Notes: generated from the letters alone by a model not told the origin. Shown: positions 47,519 to 57,332, counted from the stretch's first letter. The stretch is 64,000 nucleotides of DNA from Plantactinospora endophytica (GCF_016862915.1 NZ_BONW01000046.1:124001-188000); one strand, 5' to 3'. Program-made: numbers and translations.

Positions 47519-48049
47519 TCAGGTGCCGCAGAGCTGGTCGAGCCGCTGCTGCAACTGCTGGAGCTTGTTCTCGTCGACGGACTCGACGGTGGCCTTCATC
47601 GTGCCGACCTCGGTCGCGATCTCCGCCAGTACGCCCTTGAGCCGCTCGTCGGTGGCCCGGGCGGACTGCTCCCGCATCGCGGTACCCCAGGTCTGCAACG
47701 CCGCCTCCGCCTTGCGCTGCGCGCCCTGCGCCCCGGCGGTGTCGCCGGTGCCCGCCGCCTGGAGCGACTTGCCCAACTCGGAGACGAAGGTCTGCACCGA
47801 GGAGGTGCTGGCCTTGGTGGCCGCCTCGCAGACCTCCTTGCCGTTGCCGCCGGCCGGGCTGGTGTCCACCGCCGGTGACCCGGCCGCGCCGCCCGGGGTG
47901 GCACCCGGACTCGCGGCGCCGGACGAGGGCGTGCCGCCGGACGGCCGGGCCGACGGGTCGGGTGCGGCGGCGCCGTCCCGCTCACCCGAGCAGCCGGCCG
48001 CCGCGAACAGGGCGGCGGCGATAGCGGCGGTCACCAGCAGGCGTCGCAT
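47519..48049 (-). CDS. small lipoprotein, hypothetical
   Basis: 176 residues. Signal peptide MRRLLVTAAIAAALFAAAGC with lipobox Cys at 20; then a Pro/Ser/Gly linker (about 22-65) and a helical domain (about 70-175) ending in Cys-Gly-Thr, with a second Cys at EVCEAATK. Similar actinomycete lipoproteins have unknown function. AGGAG precedes the ATG by about 7 bases. The 48050-48262 spacer upstream holds the rne terminator only. Confidence 0.82.
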   Translation of the reverse strand: MRRLLVTAAIAAALFAAAGCSGERDGAAAPDPSARPSGGTPSSGAASPGATPGGAAGSPAVDTSPAGGNGKEVCEAATKASTSSVQTFVSELGKSLQAAGTGDTAGAQGAQRKAEAALQTWGTAMREQSARATDERLKGVLAEIATEVGTMKATVESVDENKLQQLQQRLDQLCGT

Positions 48050-48193
48050 GGTCTTCTCCTCCGGGGGTGCGGATGGTCCTGCGCGACCGGTGCCGACGGT
48101 GGCCGGCGACCGGTCGACGATCACGAGGGAATGCCCAGCCTAGCCATCTCCCCCGCGATCGTCGCAGTCACCGAGCGCCACCATCCGGCGCCC

Positions 48194-48224
48194 GCCACGG
48201 CCCCGCACGCGGTCGGGCCGTGGC
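48194..48224 (-). terminator. terminator after the RNase E/G gene
   Basis: 10-bp stem GCCACGGCCC / GGGCCGTGGC with an 11-base loop, about 40 bp after the stop on the minus strand. Confidence 0.7.
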
Positions 48225-48262
48225 CGGTCAGCCGGCGCACGGCCCGAAACTGCGGTGCCGGC

Positions 48263-51200
48263 TCAGGGCCGGGTACGCCGACGGGTGCCACCGCGCCGGG
48301 CCCGGCGACGTCCGCCGCCGATCTCCGCGCCGTCGGCCTCCGCGTCCAGGTCACCCGTCTCGTCGATACCGTCGGGGTCGCCGGCACCGGCCAGCCGCAT
48401 CGGCTCGCCCGGCGCGGTCTCGTCGACGCCGCCGGCCTCGGGGGTGTCCACCTCGTAGCGGGACAGGTCGTAGCCCATGGTGTCCTCGTAGTCCGAGACC
48501 TCCACGACGATCCGTTCCGGCGCGGCGGCCTTCCGGCCCCGCCGCCGGCCGCCAGCGGTCGGGGACTCCGCCGCCGGGGTCGAGGCCGGTGCGGTGGTAC
48601 CGGTGGCCGAGGCGACCGCCTTCACCTTGTCGCCCGCCCCGGGCCGGGACTTCTCCGGCACCGGCTCGGTGTGGATGATCACGCCACGACCCTTGCAGCA
48701 GTCGCAGGTCTCGCTGAACGCTTCGAGCAGCCCGGCGCCGATCCGCTTCCGGGTCATCTGGACCAGGCCGAGCGAAGTGATCTCGGTCACCTGGTGCTTG
48801 GTCCGGTCCCGGCCCAGGCACTCGGTGAGCCGGCGCAGCACCAGTTCGCGGTTCGACTCCAGCACCATGTCGATGAAGTCGATCACGACGATGCCGCCGA
48901 GGTCGCGGAGCCGGAGCTGACGGACGATCTCCTCGGCCGCCTCCAGGTTGTTCCGGGTGACCGTCTCCTCCAGGTTGCCGCCGGCACCGGTGTACTTGCC
49001 GGTGTTGACGTCGATCACCGTCATCGCCTCGGTACGGTCGATCACCAGGTGACCGCCGGAGGGCAGGAAGACCTTCCGGTCCAGCCCCTTGAGGATCTGC
49101 TCGTCGATCCGCCGCTCGGCGAAGACGTCCGCCGTACCGGTGTGTCGGCGCAGCCGGGGCACCAGGTCGGGCGAGACGTGTGAGAGGTACGACTCGACCA
49201 TGTCGTACGACTCGTCGCCCTGCACCACCAGCTCGCGGAAGTCCTCGTTGAACAGGTCCCGGACCACCCGGATCACCAGGTCGGGCTCCTCGTAGAGCAG
49301 CACCGGTGCGCCGCCCTCGGCCGCCTTGGCCTGGATGTCCTCCCACTGCGCCTGGAGCCGCTTCACGTCCCGGGCCAGCTCGTCCTCGCTGGCTCCCTCG
49401 GCGGCGGTCCGGACGATCACGCCGGCCCCGTCCGGCACGAGCTTCTTCAGGATGTCGCGCAGCCGCTTGCGCTCGGTGTCCGGCAGCTTGCGGCTGATCC
49501 CCGAGGCGTTGCCGTGCGGTACGTAGACCAGGTGCCGCCCGGAGAGCGCGATGTGACTGGTCAGCCGGGCACCCTTGTGTCCGATCGGGTCCTTGGTGAC
49601 CTGCACCAGCACCGAGTCGCCGGAGCGCAGCGCCTGCTCGATCGAGCGGGCCCGCCCCTCCAGGCCGGTGGTGTCCCAGTTGACCTCGCCGGCGTAGAGC
49701 ACCGCGTTGCGGCCCCGGCCGACGTCGACGAAGGCCGCCTCCATGCTGGGCAGCACGTTCTGCACCTTGCCCAGGTAGACGTTGCCGGCCATGGTGCCGG
49801 CCGAGGCACGGGTGACGTAGTGCTCGACCAGCACCCCGTCCTCGAGTACGGCGATCTGGGTCCGGTCGCCGCGCTGGCGTACCGCCATCACCCGGTCGAC
49901 CGCCTCCCGGCGGGCCAGGAACTCCGACTCGCTCAGGATCGGCGGCCGGGTACGCCGCTGCTCGCGACCGTCCCGACGGCGCTGCCGCTTGGCCTCCAGC
50001 CGGGTGGAGCCGGAGACGCCCTGCACCTCGTCCACGGTCTTCCGGGGCTCACGGATCTTGATCACGGTGTGTACGCCGTCGTCGGCCGTACCGTCGGTGT
50101 CCCCGGCACCCTTGCGCCGGCGCCGACGGCGACGCCGGGTCACGCCGTCACCGGCCTCGCCGTCCTCGTCTTCGTCCTCGTCCGCGCCGGCCTCGGCCTG
50201 GGCCGCCGGCTCCTCGCCCTCCTCGGCGTCCTCGACGTCGTCCGCGCCGCCCTTGCCCCGGCCCCGACCCCGGCGACCACGCCGACGCCGACGCCGGGCG
50301 GCGCTCTCCTCGTCTTCGTCCTCGTCCGAGTCGGTGACGTCCACGACCTCCTGGTCGGCGACGGTTTCGACCTCGACCTCGACCTCGGCGTCCGGCACGA
50401 CGGGCTCGGCACCGCGCCGCCCCCGGCGGCGCCGCCGGGCGGTCTCGACCGGCTCGACCGGCTCGGCCTCCACCTCGTCCTCGGCGGGCTGGGCGACCGG
50501 AGCGGGCTCGACCGTCGCACCGGGCCGGGCCGGCGGGGTCTCCGGCTCCGGGGCCATGAACAGCACGGTGGGCGCGGAGAGCGCGGCGCCGCGCCGACGT
50601 CCCCGGGGCGCCTCCTCGGCCACGGCCTCGGCATCGGCCGCACCGCCGGACGCGGGCGCACCCGCTCCGCCGGTCAGTTCCGGGGTGGCCGGGGCGCCGA
50701 CGTCCGAGCCGGTCACCGGAACGTCGCCGGTCACCGCCGGGGCGGCGGGGCGCTCGACGGCGCTGCCCGGGGTCTCGACGGCAGCGCTCGGCGCCTCGGT
50801 GGCGCCGCCCGGGGTTTCGACTGCGGCCCCGGTCGGCTCGGCGGGCGGCACCGCCTTCTTCCGCCGGGTGCGGGTCACCTTCACCGGTGGCACCGGCTCG
50901 GCCGTCGCGTCCTCGGTGTCGGGTGCGGGCGGGGCCGGGTCACCGGTCGGGCTCGCCGCCACGGCCGGAAGTCCGGTGTCGTCCTTCTTGTCCGCCGTGG
51001 TCGCCTTGCGCCGCCGTCGGGTGGTCTTCGGCGCGGATTCGAGGTCGCCGGCCACCGGGGCCAGCACCTCGGCGTCGGCGGCCTCCGCGCTGACCGTCCG
51101 GGCCGTGCTGGGGGCCTCGGCGGGTACGCCGGTCGGCGCCGGCTCACTCGCCGTCGTCGGCGTGCGGCGCCGGGTGGTACGCCGTCGCGTGGGCGCCTCG

Positions 51201-51355
51201 GCTGCGCCGCTCTCGGTGCTCCCGCTCTCGGCGGTACCGCTACCCGTACCAGCGCTTTCCGTGCTGGCGCCAGTCGCGCCGGCAGTTCCGGTGGTGGCGT
51301 CGACGGCCGGCTCCGCGCCGGTCCGTTCCCCGCCCTCTGGCTCGTTCTCGAGCAT
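48263..51355 (-). CDS. rne: ribonuclease E/G
   Basis: 1030 residues. The first 430 are Pro/Ala/Glu/Arg-rich and disordered, with several RRRRRGRRG clusters likely to bind RNA. Then comes the catalytic core: S1 domain (ERMVTRASAGTMAGNVYLGKVQNVLPSMEAAFVDVGRGRNAVLY region), 5'-sensor and DNase-I-like subdomain (GGIVVIDFIDM), and the zinc-link CDCCKGRG. The catalytic core is at the C-terminal side of a long N-terminal extension, the usual actinobacterial arrangement and the reverse of E. coli RNase E. ATG 51355 has GGAGA seven bases upstream. Confidence 0.94.
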   Translation of the reverse strand: MLENEPEGGERTGAEPAVDATTGTAGATGASTESAGTGSGTAESGSTESGAAEAPTRRRTTRRRTPTTASEPAPTGVPAEAPSTARTVSAEAADAEVLAPVAGDLESAPKTTRRRRKATTADKKDDTGLPAVAASPTGDPAPPAPDTEDATAEPVPPVKVTRTRRKKAVPPAEPTGAAVETPGGATEAPSAAVETPGSAVERPAAPAVTGDVPVTGSDVGAPATPELTGGAGAPASGGAADAEAVAEEAPRGRRRGAALSAPTVLFMAPEPETPPARPGATVEPAPVAQPAEDEVEAEPVEPVETARRRRRGRRGAEPVVPDAEVEVEVETVADQEVVDVTDSDEDEDEESAARRRRRRGRRGRGRGKGGADDVEDAEEGEEPAAQAEAGADEDEDEDGEAGDGVTRRRRRRRRKGAGDTDGTADDGVHTVIKIREPRKTVDEVQGVSGSTRLEAKRQRRRDGREQRRTRPPILSESEFLARREAVDRVMAVRQRGDRTQIAVLEDGVLVEHYVTRASAGTMAGNVYLGKVQNVLPSMEAAFVDVGRGRNAVLYAGEVNWDTTGLEGRARSIEQALRSGDSVLVQVTKDPIGHKGARLTSHIALSGRHLVYVPHGNASGISRKLPDTERKRLRDILKKLVPDGAGVIVRTAAEGASEDELARDVKRLQAQWEDIQAKAAEGGAPVLLYEEPDLVIRVVRDLFNEDFRELVVQGDESYDMVESYLSHVSPDLVPRLRRHTGTADVFAERRIDEQILKGLDRKVFLPSGGHLVIDRTEAMTVIDVNTGKYTGAGGNLEETVTRNNLEAAEEIVRQLRLRDLGGIVVIDFIDMVLESNRELVLRRLTECLGRDRTKHQVTEITSLGLVQMTRKRIGAGLLEAFSETCDCCKGRGVIIHTEPVPEKSRPGAGDKVKAVASATGTTAPASTPAAESPTAGGRRRGRKAAAPERIVVEVSDYEDTMGYDLSRYEVDTPEAGGVDETAPGEPMRLAGAGDPDGIDETGDLDAEADGAEIGGGRRRARRGGTRRRTRP

Positions 51356-51464
51356 GGACGTTCTCCAGTTCTGGCTTCCCCGGGCGCGGGTGAGCGCTGC
51401 CACGCAGGGTTGCCGCAAAGTATTTCCGGTGACGCGTCAAGGTGACCGGGTCGCCGAAGTCTGC

Positions 51465-52268
51465 CTACCTGACCGCCGGCCGGACTTCCGGCTGGCGTTC
51501 GCCGATGGCGGTCCCGTCGCGATCCGCCTCCAACGGATCGACGATCTCCCCCTGCGCGGTCAGCGTGCCCTGCGCCAGCCGGGTCGCCCTCGGCGGCACC
51601 GGCGGCTCCAGGTCGGCCACCACGCGGAGGCCGGAAAGGACGTCATCGGGTCGTACGGACGGGGTGACCTGCCGGACGACCACTTCGAGTATCGCACACG
51701 GTACGCCCGCGACCCCGGAAGGTGCCTCGGTCCTCTCGATCACATCGAAGGTGGTGACGGCGGCGCGGCTGTCGAAGACGCGTCGCCCCTGCTTGGTCAT
51801 CCGCTCGACGAGCACCTCGGAAGCGGCCAGGAAGGCCGACACGGCCGCACGGGCGACATCCGGTTCGACACCCGGCAGTTCCACCCGCCACCGGGAGGCG
51901 TCGATCCGGTCGGCCAGGCTGCCGCTGCCGGCCACCACCGCGTCCAGCACGTCGAGCCCGGGCGAGAGTACGGCGTCCAGGGCGGCACGCAGCGCCGCCG
52001 GCTCCACCGGCTGCTGGAGCCCGATTTCCAGGTACTCCGCCTCGCTGGCCACTCCGGTCGGGGCCGCGCTGGCGTAGGAGATCTTGGGGTGCGGGGTGAA
52101 GCCCTGCGAGAACGCCACCGGTACGCCGGCCCGGCGCAACGCCCGCTCGAAGGCCCGGGCGAAGTCCCGGTGCGACGTGAACCGCAGCGGCCCACGCTTG
52201 GCGTACCTGATCCGGATCCGCTGTACGACCGGTGCCTGGCCGCCCTCCGGCTGTGGTTTCCTGCTGAT
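51465..52268 (-). CDS. TIGR03936 radical-SAM-linked protein, apparent ATC start
   Basis: 267 residues if started at ATC 52268. The family (radical-SAM-linked, PF10105/DUF2344) is found next to, or fused with, TIGR03960 proteins and may act on RNA. The conserved N-terminus RIRIRYAKRGPLRFTSHRDFARAFERALRRAG is complete only if translation begins before codon 52139. Between the upstream TGA and that point there is no ATG, GTG or TTG in frame. ATC 52268 (ISRKPQPEGG) has GAGGAG seven bases upstream (52281-52276), ideal for initiation. A TTG at 52139 would delete about 43 conserved residues. The gene lies between TIGR03960 and rne in the same direction. Confidence 0.8.
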   Translation of the reverse strand: MSRKPQPEGGQAPVVQRIRIRYAKRGPLRFTSHRDFARAFERALRRAGVPVAFSQGFTPHPKISYASAAPTGVASEAEYLEIGLQQPVEPAALRAALDAVLSPGLDVLDAVVAGSGSLADRIDASRWRVELPGVEPDVARAAVSAFLAASEVLVERMTKQGRRVFDSRAAVTTFDVIERTEAPSGVAGVPCAILEVVVRQVTPSVRPDDVLSGLRVVADLEPPVPPRATRLAQGTLTAQGEIVDPLEADRDGTAIGERQPEVRPAVR

Positions 52269-52343
52269 CGTGCTGCTCCTCGGCTGCGGGTGGTTCGGGG
52301 TGGGCCGTTTCCGGGCGGGCTGCTTCCGCCGGAACGGCCGGGG

Positions 52344-54332
52344 TCAGTGTCCGGTGCCGGCCGGCATCCGCAGGCCGGTGTTGACCGGCGTCAGCGGCAG
52401 CAACTTCTTGCCGGTCGGACCGATCTGGATCTCGGTGTCCATGGACGGGCACACGCCGCAGTCGAAGCACGGCGTCCACCGGCAGTCGTCCTGCTCGAAC
52501 TCGGTGAGCGAGTCCTGCCAGTCCTGCCAGAGCCAGTCCTTGTCCAGGCCGGAGTCGAGGTGGTCCCAGGGCAGCACCTCGGCCTGCTCCCGCTCCCGGA
52601 CGGTGTACCAGTCGAGGTCCACCCCGAAGCCCGGCAGCACCTCGGCGGCGGCGTCCACCCAACGCTGGTACGAGAAGTGCTCGCTCCAGCCGTCGAACCT
52701 GCCGCCCTGCTCCCAGACCCGCCGGATGACCGCACCGATCCGCCGGTCGCCCCGGCTGAGCAGTCCCTCGATCAGCGACGGCTCGCCGTCGTGGTAGCGG
52801 TAGCCGATCGCCCGGCCCAGCGACCGGTCGGCGTTGATCGCCTGCTTGAGCAGCTTGAGCCGGTTGTCGATCACCTCGGGCCGCTCCATCCGGGCCCACT
52901 GGAACGGGGTGTGCGGCTTCGGCACGAACCCGCCGATCGACACCGTGCAGCGGATGTCCTTGGAGCCGGTGGCCGCCCGGCCGGCCTTGATCACCTCGTG
53001 CGCGAGCCGGGCGATCTGGAGGACGTCCTCGTCCTCCTCGGTCGGCAGCCCGCACATGAAGTAGAGCTTCACCTGCCGCCACCCGTTGGTGTAGGCGGTG
53101 ACCACGGTGCGGATCAGGTCCTCCTCCGACACCATCTTGTTGATCACCTTGCGGATCCGCTCCGAGCCGCCCTCCGGGGCGAAGGTCAGCCCGGTACGCC
53201 GACCGTTGCGGGACAGTTCCTGGGCCAGCTCGATGTTGAACGCGTCCACCCGGGTCGACGGCAGCGAGAGCGAGACGTTGGTGCCCTCGTACTGCTGGGC
53301 GAGGCCGGAGCACATGTCGCCGATCTCGGAGTGGTCGGCCGACGACAGCGACAGCAGCCCCACCTCGTGGAAGCCCGAGTATTCGAGGCCGTCCTTCACC
53401 ATCTGCCCGACGGTGGTGATCGAGCGTTCCCTTACCGGACGGGTGATCATGCCGGCCTGGCAGAACCGGCAACCCCGGGTGCAACCCCGGAAGATCTCCA
53501 CCGCGTACCGCTCGTGCACGGTCTCGGCCAGCGGCACGATCGGCTTCTTCGGGTACGGCCAGGCGTCCAGGTCCATCGTCGTGCGCTTGTGCACCCGGAA
53601 CGGCACGTCCGGCCGGTTCGGCACGACCCGCTGGATCCGGCCGTCGGGGAGGTAGTCGACGTCGTAGAAACGTGGCACGTAGACGCTCTCGGTCCGGGCC
53701 AGTCGGAGCAGCAGCTCGTCCCGCCCGCCGGGGCTGCCCTCCTCCTTCCAGGCCCGGACGATCTCGGTGATCTCCAGTACGGCTTCCTCGCCGTCGCCGA
53801 GCACCGCCGCGTCGACAAAGTCGGCGATCGGCTCGGGGTTGAACGCGGCGTGCCCGCCGGCCACGATCACCGGGTGCGCGTCGGTGCGGTCGGCGGAGAG
53901 CAGCGGAATGCCGGCCAGGTCGATCGCGGTGAGCAGGTTGGTGTAGCCCAGCTCGGTGGCGAACGAGATCCCGAACAGGTCGAACGCGCCGACCGGCCGG
54001 TGCGCCTCGACGGTGAACTGCGGCACGCCCTCGGCCCGCATCAGCCGCTCCAGGTCCGGCCAGACCGCGTACGTCCGCTCGGCCAGTACGTCCGGCAGCT
54101 CGTTGAGCACCTCGTAGAGGATCTGCACGCCCTGGTTCGGCAGCCCCACCTCGTACGCGTCCGGATACATCAGCGCCCAACGGACGACCGCCGACTCCCA
54201 GTCCTTCACCACCGCGCCCAGCTCGCCACCGACGTACTGGATCGGCTTGCTGACCTGCGGCAGTAGCTGCTCGAGCTGCGGCCAGACCGTCATCGCCGCT
54301 GACCTGCCCGCGACGGTCGACGCGGCGCTCAT
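52344..54332 (-). CDS. TIGR03960 B12-binding-like radical SAM protein
   Basis: 662 residues. N-terminal B12-binding-like region (YPDAYEVGLPNQGVQIL), then radical SAM with RGCTRGCRFCQAG (the C-x3-C-x2-C cluster), and a C-terminal CFDCGVCPSMD cysteine block. Family role is unproven; an RNA-modifying radical SAM methylthiolase-like activity is a guess. ATG 54332 has GGGAGG upstream; a start at 54482 would add 50 residues of spacer sequence. Its TGA stop is in frame with the following TIGR03936 gene, and these two families are fused in some bacteria. Confidence 0.92.
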   Translation of the reverse strand: MSAASTVAGRSAAMTVWPQLEQLLPQVSKPIQYVGGELGAVVKDWESAVVRWALMYPDAYEVGLPNQGVQILYEVLNELPDVLAERTYAVWPDLERLMRAEGVPQFTVEAHRPVGAFDLFGISFATELGYTNLLTAIDLAGIPLLSADRTDAHPVIVAGGHAAFNPEPIADFVDAAVLGDGEEAVLEITEIVRAWKEEGSPGGRDELLLRLARTESVYVPRFYDVDYLPDGRIQRVVPNRPDVPFRVHKRTTMDLDAWPYPKKPIVPLAETVHERYAVEIFRGCTRGCRFCQAGMITRPVRERSITTVGQMVKDGLEYSGFHEVGLLSLSSADHSEIGDMCSGLAQQYEGTNVSLSLPSTRVDAFNIELAQELSRNGRRTGLTFAPEGGSERIRKVINKMVSEEDLIRTVVTAYTNGWRQVKLYFMCGLPTEEDEDVLQIARLAHEVIKAGRAATGSKDIRCTVSIGGFVPKPHTPFQWARMERPEVIDNRLKLLKQAINADRSLGRAIGYRYHDGEPSLIEGLLSRGDRRIGAVIRRVWEQGGRFDGWSEHFSYQRWVDAAAEVLPGFGVDLDWYTVREREQAEVLPWDHLDSGLDKDWLWQDWQDSLTEFEQDDCRWTPCFDCGVCPSMDTEIQIGPTGKKLLPLTPVNTGLRMPAGTGH

Positions 54333-54572
54333 GAAACCTCCCGGGACACACTCCGCTGGAACACCGACCAACCATCCAGAGTACGCGGCACGCCCGCAAC
54401 CCGAACGGGTAGTCCCCGCGCCCCGGAACGGGAGATTTGCGCCGGAAAACTCCCTGGCCCCGCCGAGCGCCGGGATTTCCACACCGTCGGAGACATCCGT
54501 ACGATCCGGCGCGGAACGACCGATTGGTCGGGCGGTACTAACCTCGGACGGGCGCGAGAGGAGATCCGCACA

Positions 54573-56567
54573 ATGTCCCAGCCGCAGCCGGAGGAGACCG
54601 CCCCGGCGGGCCGAGCCACCCCGACCGGGCCGTCACCGGCCGACGGATCGGCGACCGTGGCAGCCGGTGACCAGCACGGTCGGGTCGGTGACCAGGTTGT
54701 GGGCGGCGGGGAGGAAGCCGTCGACATCCGCGAAGAAGCCGACACCCGGGAAGCAGTGCTGGACGCCCGGGCAGAACCGGACGGGTCGCCCGACGACGAC
54801 CTCGACCAACCGACCCGGCCCACCCCACCACCCGACGCCGCCCGGGAGCCACACTCCGCGCCGGCCGACCCCGTCGGCGCCCCGTCGTCGACGGCCGCTG
54901 ACCCGCCGACGCTCACCGACCCCGAGCCCGAGCCCGCTCCCCGGACCGCCCCGGACGACGAACCGCGCTCGGACAACAGCCCTCGCTCGGGCTCGGACAA
55001 CACCCCGGGCTCGGACGGCAGCTCACGCTCGGAGAACAGCTCACGCCCGGGCAACACCCCACGCCCGGACGACAGCTCACGCTCGGACAACAGCCGACGC
55101 TGGGACGACGGACCAGGTTCGGACAACACCCCACGCCCGGACGACACCCCGCGCTCGGGCGACAGCGCGCCGTCGGGCGACGAACCGGGATCGGGCGACG
55201 AGGCTGATCAGCCGACCCGCCGTACCGCGCCGCCCGACGCCACCCGGGTCGAGCAGCCGGCCGGGGGCGCCTCGGGTGCCGGTCCGGTTGACGCCGTCCC
55301 GACGGTTTTGAGCGACGAGGACGAGGACGGGCCGACTACCACCCGGGTCGCCGCACCCCGCTGGACCGGCTCGGCGGCCGTACCACCGCCGAGGCCGCGT
55401 AAGCGTCGCTGGCTCCGGGGCGACGCCGAGCCCGCCGACGTACCGGCGGCGCCGACCCGTCGGGTGCCAGCGGCCGATCCGACCATGCGGATGCCGGGCG
55501 TCGAGGCGGACGAGGACGACATTCCCACCCCGGTCGACCCCTGGGCCGGTGCCGCTGACGATCCGTGGGACGCGCATGCCGCGTACCCGTCGTCCGGCGG
55601 CCATCCCGGGCCGGCGAGTCACCCACCGGTCGGCCACGACACGCCCGTCAGTCCACCCCCGGCCCGGCAGTTGCCGGTGACCCGGAAGTTCCCCGCGCCG
55701 ACCGGCCCGCCGCCGCCGACACCACCGCACCCGGCATCGCGCCCGCGATCACCGCACGCCGCGCCACCACCACCGCCACCACCGCACGCGGCGCCGCCGC
55801 CACCGGCACCGGCGCGGACCGCGCGACCGCCGGCCCCACCCGCACCGCGCAAGCAGCCGGCACCGCCGGTCGCCCCGCCCCGACCGCCGAAACAACGACG
55901 CCGGTCGGAGCCCCCGCCGCCGGTCAAGAAGGCGCCGCGCAACCACCCGCCCGTTCCGGTACGCCGCCGTCGGCGCTGGCCCCGCGTCATGCTCACGCTG
56001 ACCCTGCTCAGCATCGCCTGCTGCTGCGGCATCCCGGCGTACTACGCCAAGCCGATCTGGGACCAGTACCCGGCGTCGCCGGTGGATCCGCTGCCCAGCG
56101 AGGTGCTCGACCTCCAACTGGTGGACAACGCCTCCGGGCGGCAGGCCGCCGAGGACCTGAAGCAGGAGGTCCGGACGCGGAACTGGTTCACCGGCGGCGA
56201 GGCGTTCGCCGGCGTCTACCGCGCCTCGAACGGCAAGCAGGTCGTCGTCTTCGGCAGCACCGGCTTCCGGCTCAGTCCGGAGTCGGCCGTGCAGGAGGAG
56301 ATCACCCGGCTCCAGGACGAGTACGCCGTCACCGGCGTCGAGTCGCTGCCGACCGGCGTACGCGGCGAGTTCCGCAGTTGCGGCACGGGCAAGGCCGACG
56401 GTGACACGGTGGTGGTCTGCACCTGGGCCGACCACGGCAGCCTGGCCACCGCGCTGTTCACCCGACTGTCGATACCGGACAGTTCCGAGCTGCTCGGCGC
56501 ACTGCGGGACAGCATCATCCTGCGCGAGCCGGTCGGCGCGAACAGCGGCAGCGCCAGTACGGGCTGA
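54573..56567 (+). CDS. long disordered single-pass membrane protein
   Basis: 664 residues, no recognised family. Residues 1-470 are disordered: first Asp/Pro-rich, then about twelve six-residue repeats (RSDNSP/RPDDTP; 18-bp units near 54965-55200), then Pro-rich segments with Arg/Lys. One membrane segment follows (VMLTLTLLSIACCCGIPAYYA, about 477-497), and a roughly 165-residue extracytoplasmic domain (ASGRQAAEDLKQEVRTRNWF...). Topology suggests a large cytoplasmic N-terminus. AGAGGAG lies about 10 bases before the ATG. Divergent from TIGR03960. Confidence 0.75.
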   Translation: MSQPQPEETAPAGRATPTGPSPADGSATVAAGDQHGRVGDQVVGGGEEAVDIREEADTREAVLDARAEPDGSPDDDLDQPTRPTPPPDAAREPHSAPADPVGAPSSTAADPPTLTDPEPEPAPRTAPDDEPRSDNSPRSGSDNTPGSDGSSRSENSSRPGNTPRPDDSSRSDNSRRWDDGPGSDNTPRPDDTPRSGDSAPSGDEPGSGDEADQPTRRTAPPDATRVEQPAGGASGAGPVDAVPTVLSDEDEDGPTTTRVAAPRWTGSAAVPPPRPRKRRWLRGDAEPADVPAAPTRRVPAADPTMRMPGVEADEDDIPTPVDPWAGAADDPWDAHAAYPSSGGHPGPASHPPVGHDTPVSPPPARQLPVTRKFPAPTGPPPPTPPHPASRPRSPHAAPPPPPPPHAAPPPPAPARTARPPAPPAPRKQPAPPVAPPRPPKQRRRSEPPPPVKKAPRNHPPVPVRRRRRWPRVMLTLTLLSIACCCGIPAYYAKPIWDQYPASPVDPLPSEVLDLQLVDNASGRQAAEDLKQEVRTRNWFTGGEAFAGVYRASNGKQVVVFGSTGFRLSPESAVQEEITRLQDEYAVTGVESLPTGVRGEFRSCGTGKADGDTVVVCTWADHGSLATALFTRLSIPDSSELLGALRDSIILREPVGANSGSASTG

Positions 56568-56573
56568 CCGCGT

Positions 56574-56607
56574 CCCGGTTCGCCCGCCACCGGACGGGTG
56601 AACCGGG
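56574..56607. terminator. bidirectional terminator
   Basis: 13-bp stem CCCGGTTCGCCCG / CGGGTGAACCGGG with one G-T pair and an eight-base loop, between the convergent membrane-protein and plsC-like stops. Confidence 0.8.
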
Positions 56608-56648
56608 CGGACCAGGTGTGGGATCGGGGCGGACCAGGCGGACGGTGG

Positions 56649-57332
56649 TTAGGAGCCGTTCTCGGCGGTGTTGCGGGCCGGCGCGTACCGGGGCACGTAC
56701 TCCTGCCCGGTCAACCTCTGGATCTCCGACATGATCTCGTCGGTGATCTGCCGTAGCGAGGTCCGGTCGGTCGGGCGGCCGACGAAGTCGAGCGGCTTGC
56801 CGAACCGTACGGTCACCTTGCCGGTGCCGAGCCGGGGCACCCGGGCCCCGATCGGCTGCACCCGCTCGGTGCCGATCATCCCGACCGGGATCACCGGCAC
56901 CTCGGCGGCGAGCGCCAGCCGGGCCACTCCGGTACGTCCCCGGTAGAGCCGCCCGTCCGGGGACCGGGTGCCCTCCGGATAGATCGCCACCAGGTCACCG
57001 GCACGGAGTACCGGGATCGCCCCGTCGAACGCCGACAGCGCGGCCCGGCCGCCGGCCCGTTCGACCCGGATCGCACCGAGCCCGCCGATCACGGACCGGG
57101 TCACCCAGCCCCGCAGCCCGGTACCGGTGAAGTACTCGGCCTTGGCCCAGAAGGCGAGATGCCGGGGTACCACCGCGCCGAGGAACAACTCGTCGGCGAC
57201 CGAGAGGTGGTTGCCGGCGAAGATCGCGCCACCGGTGGTGGGGATGTTCTCCAGGCCCTCCACGTTCGGGCGCCAGCCAACCCGCATCGCGGTGCCGACG
57301 GTGTACTGGCCGAGGGTGTAGAGCAGCGGCAC
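56649..57332 (-). CDS. PlsC-family 1-acyl-glycerol-3-phosphate acyltransferase
   Basis: 227 residues. Acyltransferase motifs are GNHLSVADEL (NHx4D) and AIYPEGTRSPDG, as in the PlsC family that makes phosphatidic acid. GTG 57332 has GGAGG four bases upstream; an earlier GTG at 57368 would add twelve residues without a ribosome-binding site. It is probably a peripheral membrane protein. Confidence 0.88.
   Translation of the reverse strand: MPLLYTLGQYTVGTAMRVGWRPNVEGLENIPTTGGAIFAGNHLSVADELFLGAVVPRHLAFWAKAEYFTGTGLRGWVTRSVIGGLGAIRVERAGGRAALSAFDGAIPVLRAGDLVAIYPEGTRSPDGRLYRGRTGVARLALAAEVPVIPVGMIGTERVQPIGARVPRLGTGKVTVRFGKPLDFVGRPTDRTSLRQITDEIMSEIQRLTGQEYVPRYAPARNTAENGS

Noticed and set aside
52139-52343. 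TTG 52139 as start of the TIGR03936 protein
   Set aside because: It would delete the conserved RIRIRYAKRGPLRFTSHRDF region; no RBS precedes it.
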